Below are positions 43,827 through 52,096 of a stretch of DNA of 64,000 nucleotides, one piece after another. The translations under genes and the position numbers were made by a program. The stretch is from Bacillota bacterium (GTDB taxonomy: Bacteria > Bacillota > UBA4882 > UBA8346), in the NCBI GenBank assembly GCA_023417475.1, contig JAEZFP010000067.1:62001-126000 (forward strand). The letters run 5' to 3'. The first letter of the stretch is position 1. Each line of letters opens with the position of its first letter. The notes beneath the pieces are model-generated. The model saw nothing but the letters and a program-made list of their open reading frames with translations. It was not told where the DNA came from and searched no databases.

Positions 43827-44718
43827 CAGCTTCGCCTCCGATCGGTTCCGAAAATGGGTCACCGGCTAAGCCCCGGCAAAACCCCGCGATCAATCCCAAA
43901 GCAACCCGCTTGCGGTAACTCGCGGTGGAACGTTGGTCGTCAATCGGCTGGATCAACGGTTCGTATCCCGCCATGATTTCAGGCAGCAATCCCGGCAATT
44001 GTCGGGTGCTCCGTCCCAGCAGCCGGCCTTCCAGTGCGGCGTCCCGCACCACCCGCGGCGCAACCGCGCCGCAGGCGATCCGGAGATCGATCAAGCGGCC
44101 GCCCCGTTGTTCCGCCAAAGCGGCGATCGACACCTTGGCAAGGGCGTCGGCCTTGCGGGTGCCGACTTTTTGATAGTATTGAGTTTGATACCTTGTCGGC
44201 GCTAACGGGATTTCAATCGCTGTCAACAGTTCGTTGGAGGCTAAGGCGATCCGGCCCGGTCCCAAAATAAAATCCTGGATGGGCAGGACGAAAACCAGTT
44301 CCTCCACTGCGCTGCGCAGCACCACCGAAGCTCCCAAGACGTATAACGGCGGTAACGTGTCGGCGGCCGGGGAGGCGTTACAAATATTTCCGCCCAGGGT
44401 CGCCCGGTTGCGGATGGCGGGTGAAGCCATTAAGCGGACGGCCTGCCGCAACACCTCCGGCGCCAGCGGGTGTTCCGCGATCGCCCGCAAGGTCACGCCC
44501 GCTCCAATCGTCAACCGTTCATTCCCAACCGCGATGGTTTGCAATTCCGCGACCTGATTCAGCAATACCACCGGTTCGGTGAAGCGGGGCGGTAGACCCG
44601 ACCAATTCCGCCGCCGGATCATCAGGTCGGTGCCACCCGCCAACAACACCGCCGGTTGGGGTTGCCGTAAAATATCCAGGACTTGGGCCACGGTGCGCGG
44701 TTGAAAAGTCGCTACCAT
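43795..44718 (-). CDS. xdhB: Molybdenum hydroxylase FAD subunit, set 1
   Basis: A 307-residue FAD subunit with VLLAGGTDLMIRRR (FAD loop), IGAGVTLRAIAEHP, IRNRATLGGNICNASPAADTLP, and the C-terminal CO-dehydrogenase flavoprotein domain (KVSIAALAEQRGG). All expected motifs are intact, unlike the set 2 flavin subunit. The ATG overlaps the end of the iron-sulfur gene, with GAGGTGAAGG before it. It works with the genes on both sides as a xanthine-dehydrogenase-type enzyme that hands electrons from the molybdenum centre to FAD and then NAD or ferredoxin. Confidence 0.92.
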   Translation of the reverse strand: MVATFQPRTVAQVLDILRQPQPAVLLAGGTDLMIRRRNWSGLPPRFTEPVVLLNQVAELQTIAVGNERLTIGAGVTLRAIAEHPLAPEVLRQAVRLMASPAIRNRATLGGNICNASPAADTLPPLYVLGASVVLRSAVEELVFVLPIQDFILGPGRIALASNELLTAIEIPLAPTRYQTQYYQKVGTRKADALAKVSIAALAEQRGGRLIDLRIACGAVAPRVVRDAALEGRLLGRSTRQLPGLLPEIMAGYEPLIQPIDDQRSTASYRKRVALGLIAGFCRGLAGDPFSEPIGGEADAAYDKYRGN

Positions 44719-45194
44719 AATCCTTCACCTCGCTCCGCGGCTAAGCCGATGGCGGCGACGATCATGCCATATCCGGTACAGCGGCAGAGATTGCCGGAGA
44801 GGGCTTCGCGGATCGCGAGCGGCGGCGGATGCGGATTGCGCCGCAGCAACGCTTCGGCCGCCAGCACCATCCCCGGCGTGCAGAAACCGCATTGCACCGC
44901 CCCGGCGTCACTGAACGCTTGCGCCAAGACCTGAAACCGGGAACTTTCGCGGAAACCCTCGATCGTCACCACCGCTTGACCGGCAACGCCGGCCACCGGC
45001 GTCAGGCAGGAGTTGACCAGCCAACCGTCGATCAACACCGCGCAGGCGCCGCATTCGCCCTCGCCGCAACCTTCCTTGGGGCCGGTCAGGCCGAAATCCT
45101 CCCGCAACACATCCAGTAGGCGCCGGAGCGGATTGGTCGTCACGGCGACGGTCTGATTGTTCAGCGTGAACTCAATCCGCTGTTTTACTTCCAT
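44712..45194 (-). CDS. xdhC: Molybdenum hydroxylase [2Fe-2S] subunit, set 1
   Basis: A 160-residue iron-sulfur subunit: KEGCGEGECGACAVLIDG and a further cysteine in VNSCLTP form the first centre; CGFCTPGMVL and LCRCTGYGMIV form the second. All eight cysteines are present. The start lies inside the end of the large-subunit gene (22-base overlap) with GGAGGCGATGG upstream. This is the standard large-small-FAD order of clostridial selenium/molybdenum hydroxylases. Confidence 0.94.
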   Translation of the reverse strand: MEVKQRIEFTLNNQTVAVTTNPLRRLLDVLREDFGLTGPKEGCGEGECGACAVLIDGWLVNSCLTPVAGVAGQAVVTIEGFRESSRFQVLAQAFSDAGAVQCGFCTPGMVLAAEALLRRNPHPPPLAIREALSGNLCRCTGYGMIVAAIGLAAERGEGLW

Positions 45195-47331
45195 ATTCCA
45201 TCGCCTCCATTAAGTATTCCGGGGTGATCGGCAACTGCCGGATCGAAATCCCCAAGGCCTGGCTGACCGCAGCCGCCAAGGCCGGAGCCGCCCCGATCAG
45301 GGTTAATTCGCCGGCGCCTTTGGCGCCGAAAGGGCCCCGTTCGTAAGGATTGTCAATCAACTCACTGGCGATGGCCGGACAGTCCAGCGCGGTCGGAATG
45401 ATATAATCGGTGAGATTTTTTTGGCGCAACCGCCCGTCCCGGCACTGCATGACCTCCAACGCTCCGTAGCCCAGACCTTGTAAGACGCCGCCCTCGATCT
45501 GCCCTTGAATAATCCGTTCGTCGATAGCCGCTCCGACGTCAAACGCGGTCCAAACCCCTTTGATCGTCAACTCGTAGCTGACCGGATCGACCGCCACTTC
45601 GACGGCGTTTACCCCCCACGAATACGCCGGGTAGGCGTCGCCGCTGAAAAAACGGTCATCCCATTCCATCGTTTTTGGGTGTTCGTATTGCTGCACCACT
45701 TCCACCGGTTCCGCCGCCTCCGGCATAACCCCCAATTTTTCCGCCGCTTCTTCCAACAGCTTCCCGACGATCATAATGGATCGCGAAGCGACCGTCGGAC
45801 CGGAGTCCGGCACCCGGTCGGTATCGGGCAAATCGTAGACGACCTGTTCCAGCGGGATTCCCAGTTTGGCCCCGACAATCTTTCGAAACGTCGTTCGCAA
45901 ACCCTGGCCCATATCGGTATTGGCAACCAAAATCTCTACCGTCCCCACAGGGAACCGGCGCAGTTTGACCACGGCTTTGATATGATCCCGTTCCCCGGAC
46001 CCGGTGAACCCGCAACCATGCAGGAACAAGGAGATTCCGATTCCCCGGTGCGAACCGTCCGGCGCGGGGGTCTGGTATTCCGCCCGTTTCCGGTAATAAT
46101 CGGAACGCCGCGCCACCGCAGCGACCAGTTCCGGCAGTTTTACCGCTTGTTGAAAGGTACCGCCGGTTGTGGTCGGATCGCCCTGCCGGACCTGATGGCG
46201 CAGTTTGTACTCCAAGGGATCCAGACCGCTCAGTTGCGCCAGCTCCTCCAGATGCCGTTCGATCGCAAAAATGGCTTGCGGCGCCCCAAACCCGCGAAAC
46301 GCTCCGGTCGGGACGGTATTGGTCGCCACCGCCCGCCCGTGCACCGTGAGATTGGGAATCCGGTACACCCCGCAAATATTGAACAACGCCCGTTGCAACA
46401 CCACGCTGGATAACCCGGCGTAAGCGCCGGCATTGAGCAAAATATCGGCTTCCATTGCGGTAATTTGACCCTGTTCGTCCAGCGCCGTTGCCAGCCGGAT
46501 CAACGCGGGATGCCGTTTGGTCGTAACTTCCATATCTTCGGAGCGATCCAGCAAAAGTTGGACCGGCTGCCCAGTTTTATACGCAGCCGCCGCCACCTGC
46601 CCGGCCAACAGCGACGGATACTCCTCTTTCCCGCCGAAAGCCCCGCCGGTGGTCGTTTGGACGATCCGGACCCGGTCGTCTTCCCATCCAAAGGCTTGCA
46701 AAAGGGCGTTTTTCACATAATAAGGGCATTGAATCGAGCCGTACACCGTGATTTTCCCGTCGTCATAAATGCCCAAAACGCCCTGGGGTTCCAGGTAAGC
46801 GTGTTCCTGATATCCGGTCCGGTATTCGCCGCGGTGCACCCGGTGCGCCTGACGGAACAAAACGTCCGGCTCACCCCGGCTAAAACGGTAATCGGCAAAA
46901 CAATTGGCGCTATCCGTCAGGGGCGGCAAAGCACTCGTCACCGCGTCTTCAAAGTCCAAAAGCGCCGGAAGCGGTTCATAATCCACCGTAATGCCGTCCC
47001 TGAACTCCAACACCCGTTGCTTGTCGGGACCCACCACCAGCAGGACCGGCTCGCCGACATAGTTCACCTGGTCCTCCGCAAAAAACGGCTGATCGTTGCC
47101 GATCATCTTCACCCGGTTGGACCCGGGAAGATCATGCCGGTCGACGATAAAATAGCCGTCAGGCAGTTCCGGCCGAGCGATACTCCGGATACGCGCCCGG
47201 GCGTGAGCGGACCGCAGGGTTTTGGCGAACAATAATCCTTCCGGCCGCAAATCAGCCACATACCGGGCGGCGCCGGAAAGCTTCCCGCCATCGTCCGCCT
47301 TCGCCACCGGTTTGCCAATCGCTTCAACCAT
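45172..47331 (-). CDS. xdhA: Molybdenum hydroxylase large subunit (xanthine dehydrogenase family), set 1
   Basis: A 719-residue catalytic subunit. Motifs: RSAHARARI, AYLEPQGVLGIY (Q where set 2 has H), TGGAFGGKEEYPS, the arginine-containing AFRGFGAPQAIFAIE (a position that in xanthine dehydrogenases contacts the purine), NTDMGQGL, and GAKGAGELTLIG with the catalytic glutamate. The ATG at 47331 follows AAGGGGGTG and overlaps the end of mocA. Relatives occur in selenium-dependent purine hydroxylases of anaerobes, where the labile selenium is a ligand of the cofactor; there is no in-frame TGA, so no selenocysteine is used. Substrate inferred as xanthine or a related purine. Confidence 0.9.
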   Translation of the reverse strand: MVEAIGKPVAKADDGGKLSGAARYVADLRPEGLLFAKTLRSAHARARIRSIARPELPDGYFIVDRHDLPGSNRVKMIGNDQPFFAEDQVNYVGEPVLLVVGPDKQRVLEFRDGITVDYEPLPALLDFEDAVTSALPPLTDSANCFADYRFSRGEPDVLFRQAHRVHRGEYRTGYQEHAYLEPQGVLGIYDDGKITVYGSIQCPYYVKNALLQAFGWEDDRVRIVQTTTGGAFGGKEEYPSLLAGQVAAAAYKTGQPVQLLLDRSEDMEVTTKRHPALIRLATALDEQGQITAMEADILLNAGAYAGLSSVVLQRALFNICGVYRIPNLTVHGRAVATNTVPTGAFRGFGAPQAIFAIERHLEELAQLSGLDPLEYKLRHQVRQGDPTTTGGTFQQAVKLPELVAAVARRSDYYRKRAEYQTPAPDGSHRGIGISLFLHGCGFTGSGERDHIKAVVKLRRFPVGTVEILVANTDMGQGLRTTFRKIVGAKLGIPLEQVVYDLPDTDRVPDSGPTVASRSIMIVGKLLEEAAEKLGVMPEAAEPVEVVQQYEHPKTMEWDDRFFSGDAYPAYSWGVNAVEVAVDPVSYELTIKGVWTAFDVGAAIDERIIQGQIEGGVLQGLGYGALEVMQCRDGRLRQKNLTDYIIPTALDCPAIASELIDNPYERGPFGAKGAGELTLIGAAPALAAAVSQALGISIRQLPITPEYLMEAMEYGSKTAD

Positions 47332-47911
47332 GATCCGCACCCCCTTGCCGGACCCGCTCCAGCAGCTGCCGGTAATCCTCCGGCGTATCGACGTCCAGTA
47401 AAATGCCATCATCCGCCACCGCTACCGGCGTAAAGCCCTGGCGTCCGATAAAATTCCGGAGATTCGAATCATCCGGTTCCGCCGCCAACTCCCGGGCGAG
47501 AACGCCGGCCATGGCGACCGGATGCCCTTTGCGCCCGCCAAAAGTGGGGATCGCAATCGGCGCGTCCACCGTTAGTAATTGGCGGCAGACTTCCGGCTTA
47601 AGCAACGGATAATCCCCCGGCGTCAGCAAAAAACGCTCGCCGCGAATCCGGGCCGCGCCAAGCTTGACCGAGCTGAACATCCCCGCGGCGTAACCGCTGT
47701 TCTCCACCAGCTCAATTTGGGGGTAGCGGTCGACGATCGCCCGCACCTTCTCAATCCGGTAACCGCCCACCACAATGAGGCGGTCGCAGACCGGCGCCAA
47801 CCCGGCGATGCACCATTCCAGGACCGTCCGGTCCCCGAGCGGCAGTTCCATCTTAAAGCCCCCGGCCCGACTGGAGAATCCGGCTGCTAAAATCAATCCC
47901 TCAACCACCAT
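47324..47911 (-). CDS. mocA: Molybdenum cofactor cytidylyltransferase (MocA-like)
   Basis: A 195-residue nucleotidyltransferase that converts Mo-molybdopterin to the cytosine dinucleotide form used by bacterial xanthine-dehydrogenase-type enzymes. GLILAAGFSSRAGGFKMELPLGDRTVLEW is the signature loop, here with GFKMELP in place of the usual MGxxKxLLP; LLTPGDYPLLKPEV, PTFGGRKGHPVAM and LLDVDTPEDYRQL follow. The ATG at 47911 has GGAGGTG six bases upstream. It overlaps the following hydroxylase gene, a direct functional link. The altered loop is worth noting but the fold is clear. Confidence 0.9.
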   Translation of the reverse strand: MVVEGLILAAGFSSRAGGFKMELPLGDRTVLEWCIAGLAPVCDRLIVVGGYRIEKVRAIVDRYPQIELVENSGYAAGMFSSVKLGAARIRGERFLLTPGDYPLLKPEVCRQLLTVDAPIAIPTFGGRKGHPVAMAGVLARELAAEPDDSNLRNFIGRQGFTPVAVADDGILLDVDTPEDYRQLLERVRQGGADHG

Positions 47912-47944
47912 GGCGGGCACCTCCGCAAAAGATGAAAATTGGGG

Positions 47945-48054
47945 CGCGACTCACCCCCCTTGCGATAGCGAATCCTTGATCAAACTTTTTACGATCCCCC
48001 TCTCTTTTGACTGACAGCCGGCTCGACGCGGTGGAAGAGAGGGGGCGCCAGGAA
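47945..48054 (-). repeat. Dispersed repeat family II, copy 2
   Basis: Minus-strand counterpart of 9155-9250: TTCCTGGCGCCCCCTCT, then an 11-bp hairpin (CCCCCTCTCTT/AAGAGAGGGGG, 47996-48006 with 48035-48045), and GGGGGGTGAGTCGC at its end. As in copy 1, 43 bases separate GAGGGGG from GGGGGGTGAG. Here it is directly upstream of mocA and would lie in or before its leader. Confidence 0.7.
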
Positions 48055-48082
48055 CATTTTTTCAAAACCAACAATTCGGTAG

Positions 48083-48257
48083 AATTCATTTTCTGGGTAC
48101 CGGAATTCATTTTCTAAGTACCAAAATTCGTTTTCTAAGTACTGGAATTCGTTTTCTGGGTGCTGGAATTGGTTTTCTAGGTACCGGAATTGGTTTTTTT
48201 GATACCGAAATTCGTTTTCCAGGTTTCCAAATTTGTTTTTTTGATGCCGGAATTCAC
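48083..48257. repeat. 21-bp tandem array (nine degenerate units)
   Basis: AATTC or a close variant recurs at 48083, 48104, 48125, 48146, 48167, 48188, 48209, 48230 and 48251, always 21 bases apart, each followed by a T-rich TTTTC/TTTTT block and GTACC-like bases. The units are more diverged than in the array at 9.3 kb and unrelated to it in sequence. Stops occur in several frames, so it is not coding. Confidence 0.85.
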
Positions 48258-48291
48258 TTCCCCGGCAGTTTGCGAAAGGCTAACGCAACCG

Positions 48292-49539
48292 TTAGCGCTT
48301 ATCCGCCAAGTTGGCGGTCACTTCCGGCATCCGGACGGCGTATTCTTTGGTGTACAACAGCGGAATCACGGCGTACATCGCTGCCGCTTGGACCAATTCG
48401 CGCTTCCAGGTCCGCTCATTGGGAGCGTGCGCTTGATCTTCGTGACCCGGTCCAAATCCGATGCAGGGAATGCCGTATTTGCCCATGATCGAGACGCCGT
48501 TGGTCGAGAAGGTCCATTTGTCAAGCAACGCCGGTTTTTGAAACAACCCTTGATACGCTTCGAGCAAAGTTCCGCAAACCGGGTGGTCTGCTTCAATAAA
48601 CCAGGTGGGGAAGTAGGATTCGGCCGGATAAACCAGCCCGGTATAGGAAGGACGTTCGTATCCGTACAACGCGACCTCGGCTCCGGCGGCTTTAACTGCC
48701 GGCAGCTTCCGGATCTGGTCCAAAGCGTAATCTTTGTCTTCCCCGGCCGTTAACCGACGGTCCACCGAGATCCGGCAACTGTCCGCCACCGCGCAGCGGG
48801 AGGGCGACGTATGGAAGATCTCCGAAACGGTCAGACTGCCTTTGCCGAGAAACGAATGGTCCTTTAAATTTTCATGTAACGCCCGCAACTCCGTCAAAAT
48901 CGGCGCCATTTTATAAATGGCGTTATCGCCGCGTTCCGGCGCCGAACCGTGGCAACTGATCCCTTGGGTAGTGATTTTGATCTCCATCCGGCCGCGTTGG
49001 CCCCGGTAAATATTACAGGAAGTCGGCTCGGTGATCACCACGAACTCCGGCCGGATCTGATCCTCTTCAATGATGTACTGCCAACAGAGGCCGTCGCAGT
49101 CCTCCTCCTGGACCGAGCCAACCACCAGCAAGGTATAATCCGCCTCGAGTTGCAAATCTTTGATCACCTTGGCGGCATAAACCATGGCCGCCATGCCGCC
49201 GGTCTGATCGCTGGCTCCCCGGCCAACGATGATCTCCTCATCCTCAGCGCCCCGATACGGGTCGTACTCCCACAGCTGCGGATTGCCAACCCCCACCGTA
49301 TCAATATGCGCGTCCAGCGCCACCAGATGCCGGCCATGTCCGAGATACCCCAAAATATTGCCCAACGGGTCGACCGTCACCCGGTCAAACCCGACCCGCT
49401 CCATCTCCTGCTTAATCCGCTGCACCACCTGGCCCTCCGCCGCGCTTTCACTCGGAATCGCAATCAAATCCCGCAGAAAACGGCCAATCTCCGCCTGATA
49501 CCCCTGAGCCGCCCGTAAAACCGCCTGATAATCGATCAT
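48292..49539 (-). CDS. ygeY: YgeY family amidohydrolase (M20 peptidase fold)
   Basis: A 415-residue zinc-dependent hydrolase of the M20/ArgE/DapE superfamily, in the YgeY branch linked to selenium-molybdenum hydroxylase clusters. Metal and catalytic residues: LDAHIDTVGVGN (H and D), GRGASDQTGGMAAMVYA (bridging D), QEEDCDG (the catalytic and metal glutamates), ITEPTS (E or D ligand), and a late GPGHEDQAHAPNE histidine. It should cleave an amide or ureido bond in a small nitrogen compound. The ATG at 49539 follows GGGAGGTC. An 18-base hairpin (GCTAACG/CGTTAGC) overlaps the stop codon. It is between repeat family I copy B and the 21-bp array. Confidence 0.9.
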   Translation of the reverse strand: MIDYQAVLRAAQGYQAEIGRFLRDLIAIPSESAAEGQVVQRIKQEMERVGFDRVTVDPLGNILGYLGHGRHLVALDAHIDTVGVGNPQLWEYDPYRGAEDEEIIVGRGASDQTGGMAAMVYAAKVIKDLQLEADYTLLVVGSVQEEDCDGLCWQYIIEEDQIRPEFVVITEPTSCNIYRGQRGRMEIKITTQGISCHGSAPERGDNAIYKMAPILTELRALHENLKDHSFLGKGSLTVSEIFHTSPSRCAVADSCRISVDRRLTAGEDKDYALDQIRKLPAVKAAGAEVALYGYERPSYTGLVYPAESYFPTWFIEADHPVCGTLLEAYQGLFQKPALLDKWTFSTNGVSIMGKYGIPCIGFGPGHEDQAHAPNERTWKRELVQAAAMYAVIPLLYTKEYAVRMPEVTANLADKR

Positions 49540-49607
49540 CCCCGTGACCTCCCGTACGGTTATTGCAATGTTTGCCTTCATTGGGAAACCTGTAAAGTCT
49601 CTGCAAT

Positions 49608-49810
49608 CCGGCGCCACACCCCAGCGCGCCGGGGGACACCTTGCCAAATTGGCAGAGCTTCTTGAGACACATTCGCGTCGTCAAAAGTCGTATAGTGCAA
49701 AGAGCGCCCGAGCGAGGACCGCAGATAATACTCGCTGTATATTGAGGACCGGAGCGACCAAGCGATGCAGCAATATACGGCTTTTCACGGCGCCTCTGCC
49801 AATTTGGCAA
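49608..49810. repeat. Dispersed repeat family I, copy B
   Basis: About 200 bases filling the gap between ygeY and the threonine-synthase-like gene. It has the same order as copy A: CCGGCGC/GCGCCGG (49608-49632), TTGCCAAATTGGCAG (49641-49655), the CGTCAAAAG arm continuing TCGTATAGTGC, a central hairpin, the reverse arm GCAATATACGGCTTTTCACG, and CTGCCAATTTGGCAA (49796-49810). Both arms differ from copy A, yet they still pair with each other. Confidence 0.8.
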
Positions 49811-49867
49811 AACGCTAAGTCCAACCCCAACATACTCCCACTCGCATAACAAACCGATCCCATTCCG

Positions 49868-51106
49868 TCATCCCTGCTCCAAACACGCCCGAACCGCGGC
49901 AAGCTCCGGCCGGACCACCCTCGCCCGCCCCGCCGCCAACGCCGCGCTCTTGATATCCTTCAACCCGCTCCCGCTGACAATACAAACCACCCGCTCATCA
50001 CCGGCGAGCAACCCCAACTCCCGCAGTTTCAATACCCCGGCAAAACCGGTCACCCCGGCCGGTTCCCCAAACACCCCGGTCTGCTGCGCCAACCGCCGCA
50101 GCGCCGCCAGAATCTCCGCATCGGAAACATCGATCATCCGGCCACCCGACTGGTGAACGGCATGCAACGCCTTGATCCCGTTCCGGGGAATCCCCACCGC
50201 GATACTGTCGGCGATGGTCTGCGGTTTTTCATAATCAAACCGGTCCGTGTCTTTCAAAAACGCCCGGGTCACCGGATTGGAATGCGCCGCTTGCACGCCG
50301 ACAATCCGCGGCAGTTGGTCGATCAGACCGAAGCGGTAACATTCCTGAAATCCCTTCCAAACGCCGGCGATGGTGCAACCGTCGCCCACCGCCACTACTA
50401 CCACATCAGGGGCTTGCCAGTTCAACTGTTCACAGATCTCATAGGAGACCGTTTTCTTGCCTTCTACCAAAAACGGGTTGATCGCGCAGCTCCGGTTGTA
50501 CCAGCCGAACTCCGCCGCGGCCTGGAAACAGAGTTCCACCGCCACGTCATAGGTTCCCTGGACCAAAAAAACCTGGGAGCCGTAGATTAAAAGCTGGGTC
50601 ACTTTCGCCTCCGGCGCGGTCTCCGGGACAAAGATATAGGTTTGCAAGCCGGCGCTGGCGGCGAAACCGGCTAACGAAGAAGCGGCATTTCCGGTTGAAG
50701 CGGCGCAAACCACCTCCCGGCCGAGTTCCACCGCTTTGGCGACTCCGACGGCGCTGGCCCGGTCCTTCAACGATGCGGTGGGATTCCGGGAGTCGTCTTT
50801 CAAAAAAAGCTGCGGCAATCCGGTCTCTCCCGCCAGCCGTTCCAGATGGTAGAGCGGCGTCCAACCGACTTGCAACGGTTGAATCCCCAAGGCGTCGTCG
50901 ATCGGGATTGCCGGCAAGTACCGCCAAAGCGAAAAATCGGAACAATGTTGCAAATACTCCCGCGTCAACACCTTGCCGATGGCGTCGTAATCCAATACCA
51001 CGTCCAAAACGCCGGAGATACCGCAGTCGTCGCAAATGTAACGAAGCTCACGGGCCGGATACTCCCTGCCGCACTGAACGCATTTCAGGTGTAAGACTTT
51101 GTTCAT
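49868..51106 (-). CDS. Threonine synthase-like PLP enzyme
   Basis: A 412-residue fold-type II PLP enzyme. It begins with a zinc-ribbon-like pair (CVQCGREYPARELRYICDDCG), as in archaeal-type threonine synthases. The PLP lysine is in FLKDDSRNPTASLKDRAS, the phosphate-binding loop is in AASTGNAASSLAG, and a late SGSGLKD ends the fold. GVPRNG-like IPRNGIKAL and GEPAGVTGF regions match the family. No thrB or homoserine gene is near; instead it sits between carbamate kinase and ygeY, so it likely handles an amino acid from ring breakdown (for example ammonia elimination). The ATG at 51106 is in frame with a GTG three codons upstream. Carbamate kinase stops about a dozen bases before it. Confidence 0.85.
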   Translation of the reverse strand: MNKVLHLKCVQCGREYPARELRYICDDCGISGVLDVVLDYDAIGKVLTREYLQHCSDFSLWRYLPAIPIDDALGIQPLQVGWTPLYHLERLAGETGLPQLFLKDDSRNPTASLKDRASAVGVAKAVELGREVVCAASTGNAASSLAGFAASAGLQTYIFVPETAPEAKVTQLLIYGSQVFLVQGTYDVAVELCFQAAAEFGWYNRSCAINPFLVEGKKTVSYEICEQLNWQAPDVVVVAVGDGCTIAGVWKGFQECYRFGLIDQLPRIVGVQAAHSNPVTRAFLKDTDRFDYEKPQTIADSIAVGIPRNGIKALHAVHQSGGRMIDVSDAEILAALRRLAQQTGVFGEPAGVTGFAGVLKLRELGLLAGDERVVCIVSGSGLKDIKSAALAAGRARVVRPELAAVRACLEQG

Positions 51107-51118
51107 CCGTTTCACCTA

Positions 51119-52072
51119 CTAATTTAGTGTCACCGCAGTTCCGGCCTTGCCGGCTAAAGCGTCGACCGCCCGTTCCAGGGAGGTGATGATCGCTTTTTTC
51201 TCCGGGTGCAGCCGGGCGAAGGCCGCAGCGGCCTGTACTTTCGGCAGCATACTGCCGGGCGCGAAATGGCCTTCCCAGATATATTGCTCGCACTCGGCCA
51301 CGGTGAGCCGGTCGAGCGCTTGCTGATTGGGTTGTTGGTAATGTAAGGCGACCCGTTCCACCCCGGTCAGGATCATGAGGATATCGGCCCCGACCTCCTC
51401 GGCCAATTTCGCGGCGGCCAGATCCTTATCGATTACTGCCGCCACTCCTGCAAACGTCCCGTCGGGTTTTTCAACCACCGCGATTCCGCCACCGCCGGCC
51501 GCAATCACAATCGTCGAATCCCATAAAGCTTTAATCGACTGGATCTCAACAATCCGCCGGGGCAACGGCGAAGGAACCACCCGCCGCCAACCCCGGCCGG
51601 CATCCTCGATCATGGCAAATTGCCGCTCCGCCATGAGTCGCCGGGCCTCTGCCGCTTGATAAAACGGCCCGATCGGTTTGGTCGGGTTATGAAACGCCGG
51701 ATCGGCCGGGTCAACCACCACTTGGGTAACCAACGTCACCACCGGCAACGGCCGTTTCCGGCCGGCCAACGCCTGGCGCAAACCCTGCTGAATGTGATAT
51801 CCGATATACCCTTGGCTCATGGCGGCGCAAACATCGAGCGGAAACGGCGGAGTCTGCTCCGCCGCCAGCTCCGAAGCTAACAAAATTCGTCCGATTTGCG
51901 GGCCATTGCCGTGCACAATCGCCAGTTCGTAACCATAGATACATTTGATGTCGGTAATGATCTCCGCTGTTTTTTTGACCACGGCCAACTGCGCCTCGGC
52001 CGTCGCCGGAGCATGCGCTTCCTGCAACGCGTTCCCACCGAGGGCGATCACTACTTTCGGATGGGATCCCAT
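51119..52072 (-). CDS. arcC: Carbamate kinase
   Basis: Transfers phosphate from carbamoyl phosphate to ADP, making ATP in fermentations. The 317-residue amino-acid-kinase fold shows VVIALGGNALQ, VHGNGPQIG, MSQGYIGYHIQQ, VDPADPAF, GPFY, VIAAGGGGIAV, VIDKDLAAAKLA, and GSMLPKVQAA. GGAGGA precedes the ATG. It follows the cysteine-synthase-like gene by 24 bases. With YgeW, a carbamoyltransferase, in the same cluster, it probably gives the energy-yielding end of purine breakdown, as YqeA does in Escherichia coli. Confidence 0.95.
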   Translation of the reverse strand: MGSHPKVVIALGGNALQEAHAPATAEAQLAVVKKTAEIITDIKCIYGYELAIVHGNGPQIGRILLASELAAEQTPPFPLDVCAAMSQGYIGYHIQQGLRQALAGRKRPLPVVTLVTQVVVDPADPAFHNPTKPIGPFYQAAEARRLMAERQFAMIEDAGRGWRRVVPSPLPRRIVEIQSIKALWDSTIVIAAGGGGIAVVEKPDGTFAGVAAVIDKDLAAAKLAEEVGADILMILTGVERVALHYQQPNQQALDRLTVAECEQYIWEGHFAPGSMLPKVQAAAAFARLHPEKKAIITSLERAVDALAGKAGTAVTLN

Positions 52073-52096
52073 GACGGCAATCCTCCTTTACCGCAT

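Noticed and set aside
45172..47331. Selenocysteine in the hydroxylase large subunit
   Set aside because: The frame has no internal TGA. Selenium in this group, if present, is a labile cofactor ligand and not an encoded residue.
48279..48296. Strong terminator of ygeY at the GCTAACG/CGTTAGC hairpin
   Set aside because: The stem overlaps the stop codon and lacks a proper T run on the minus strand.
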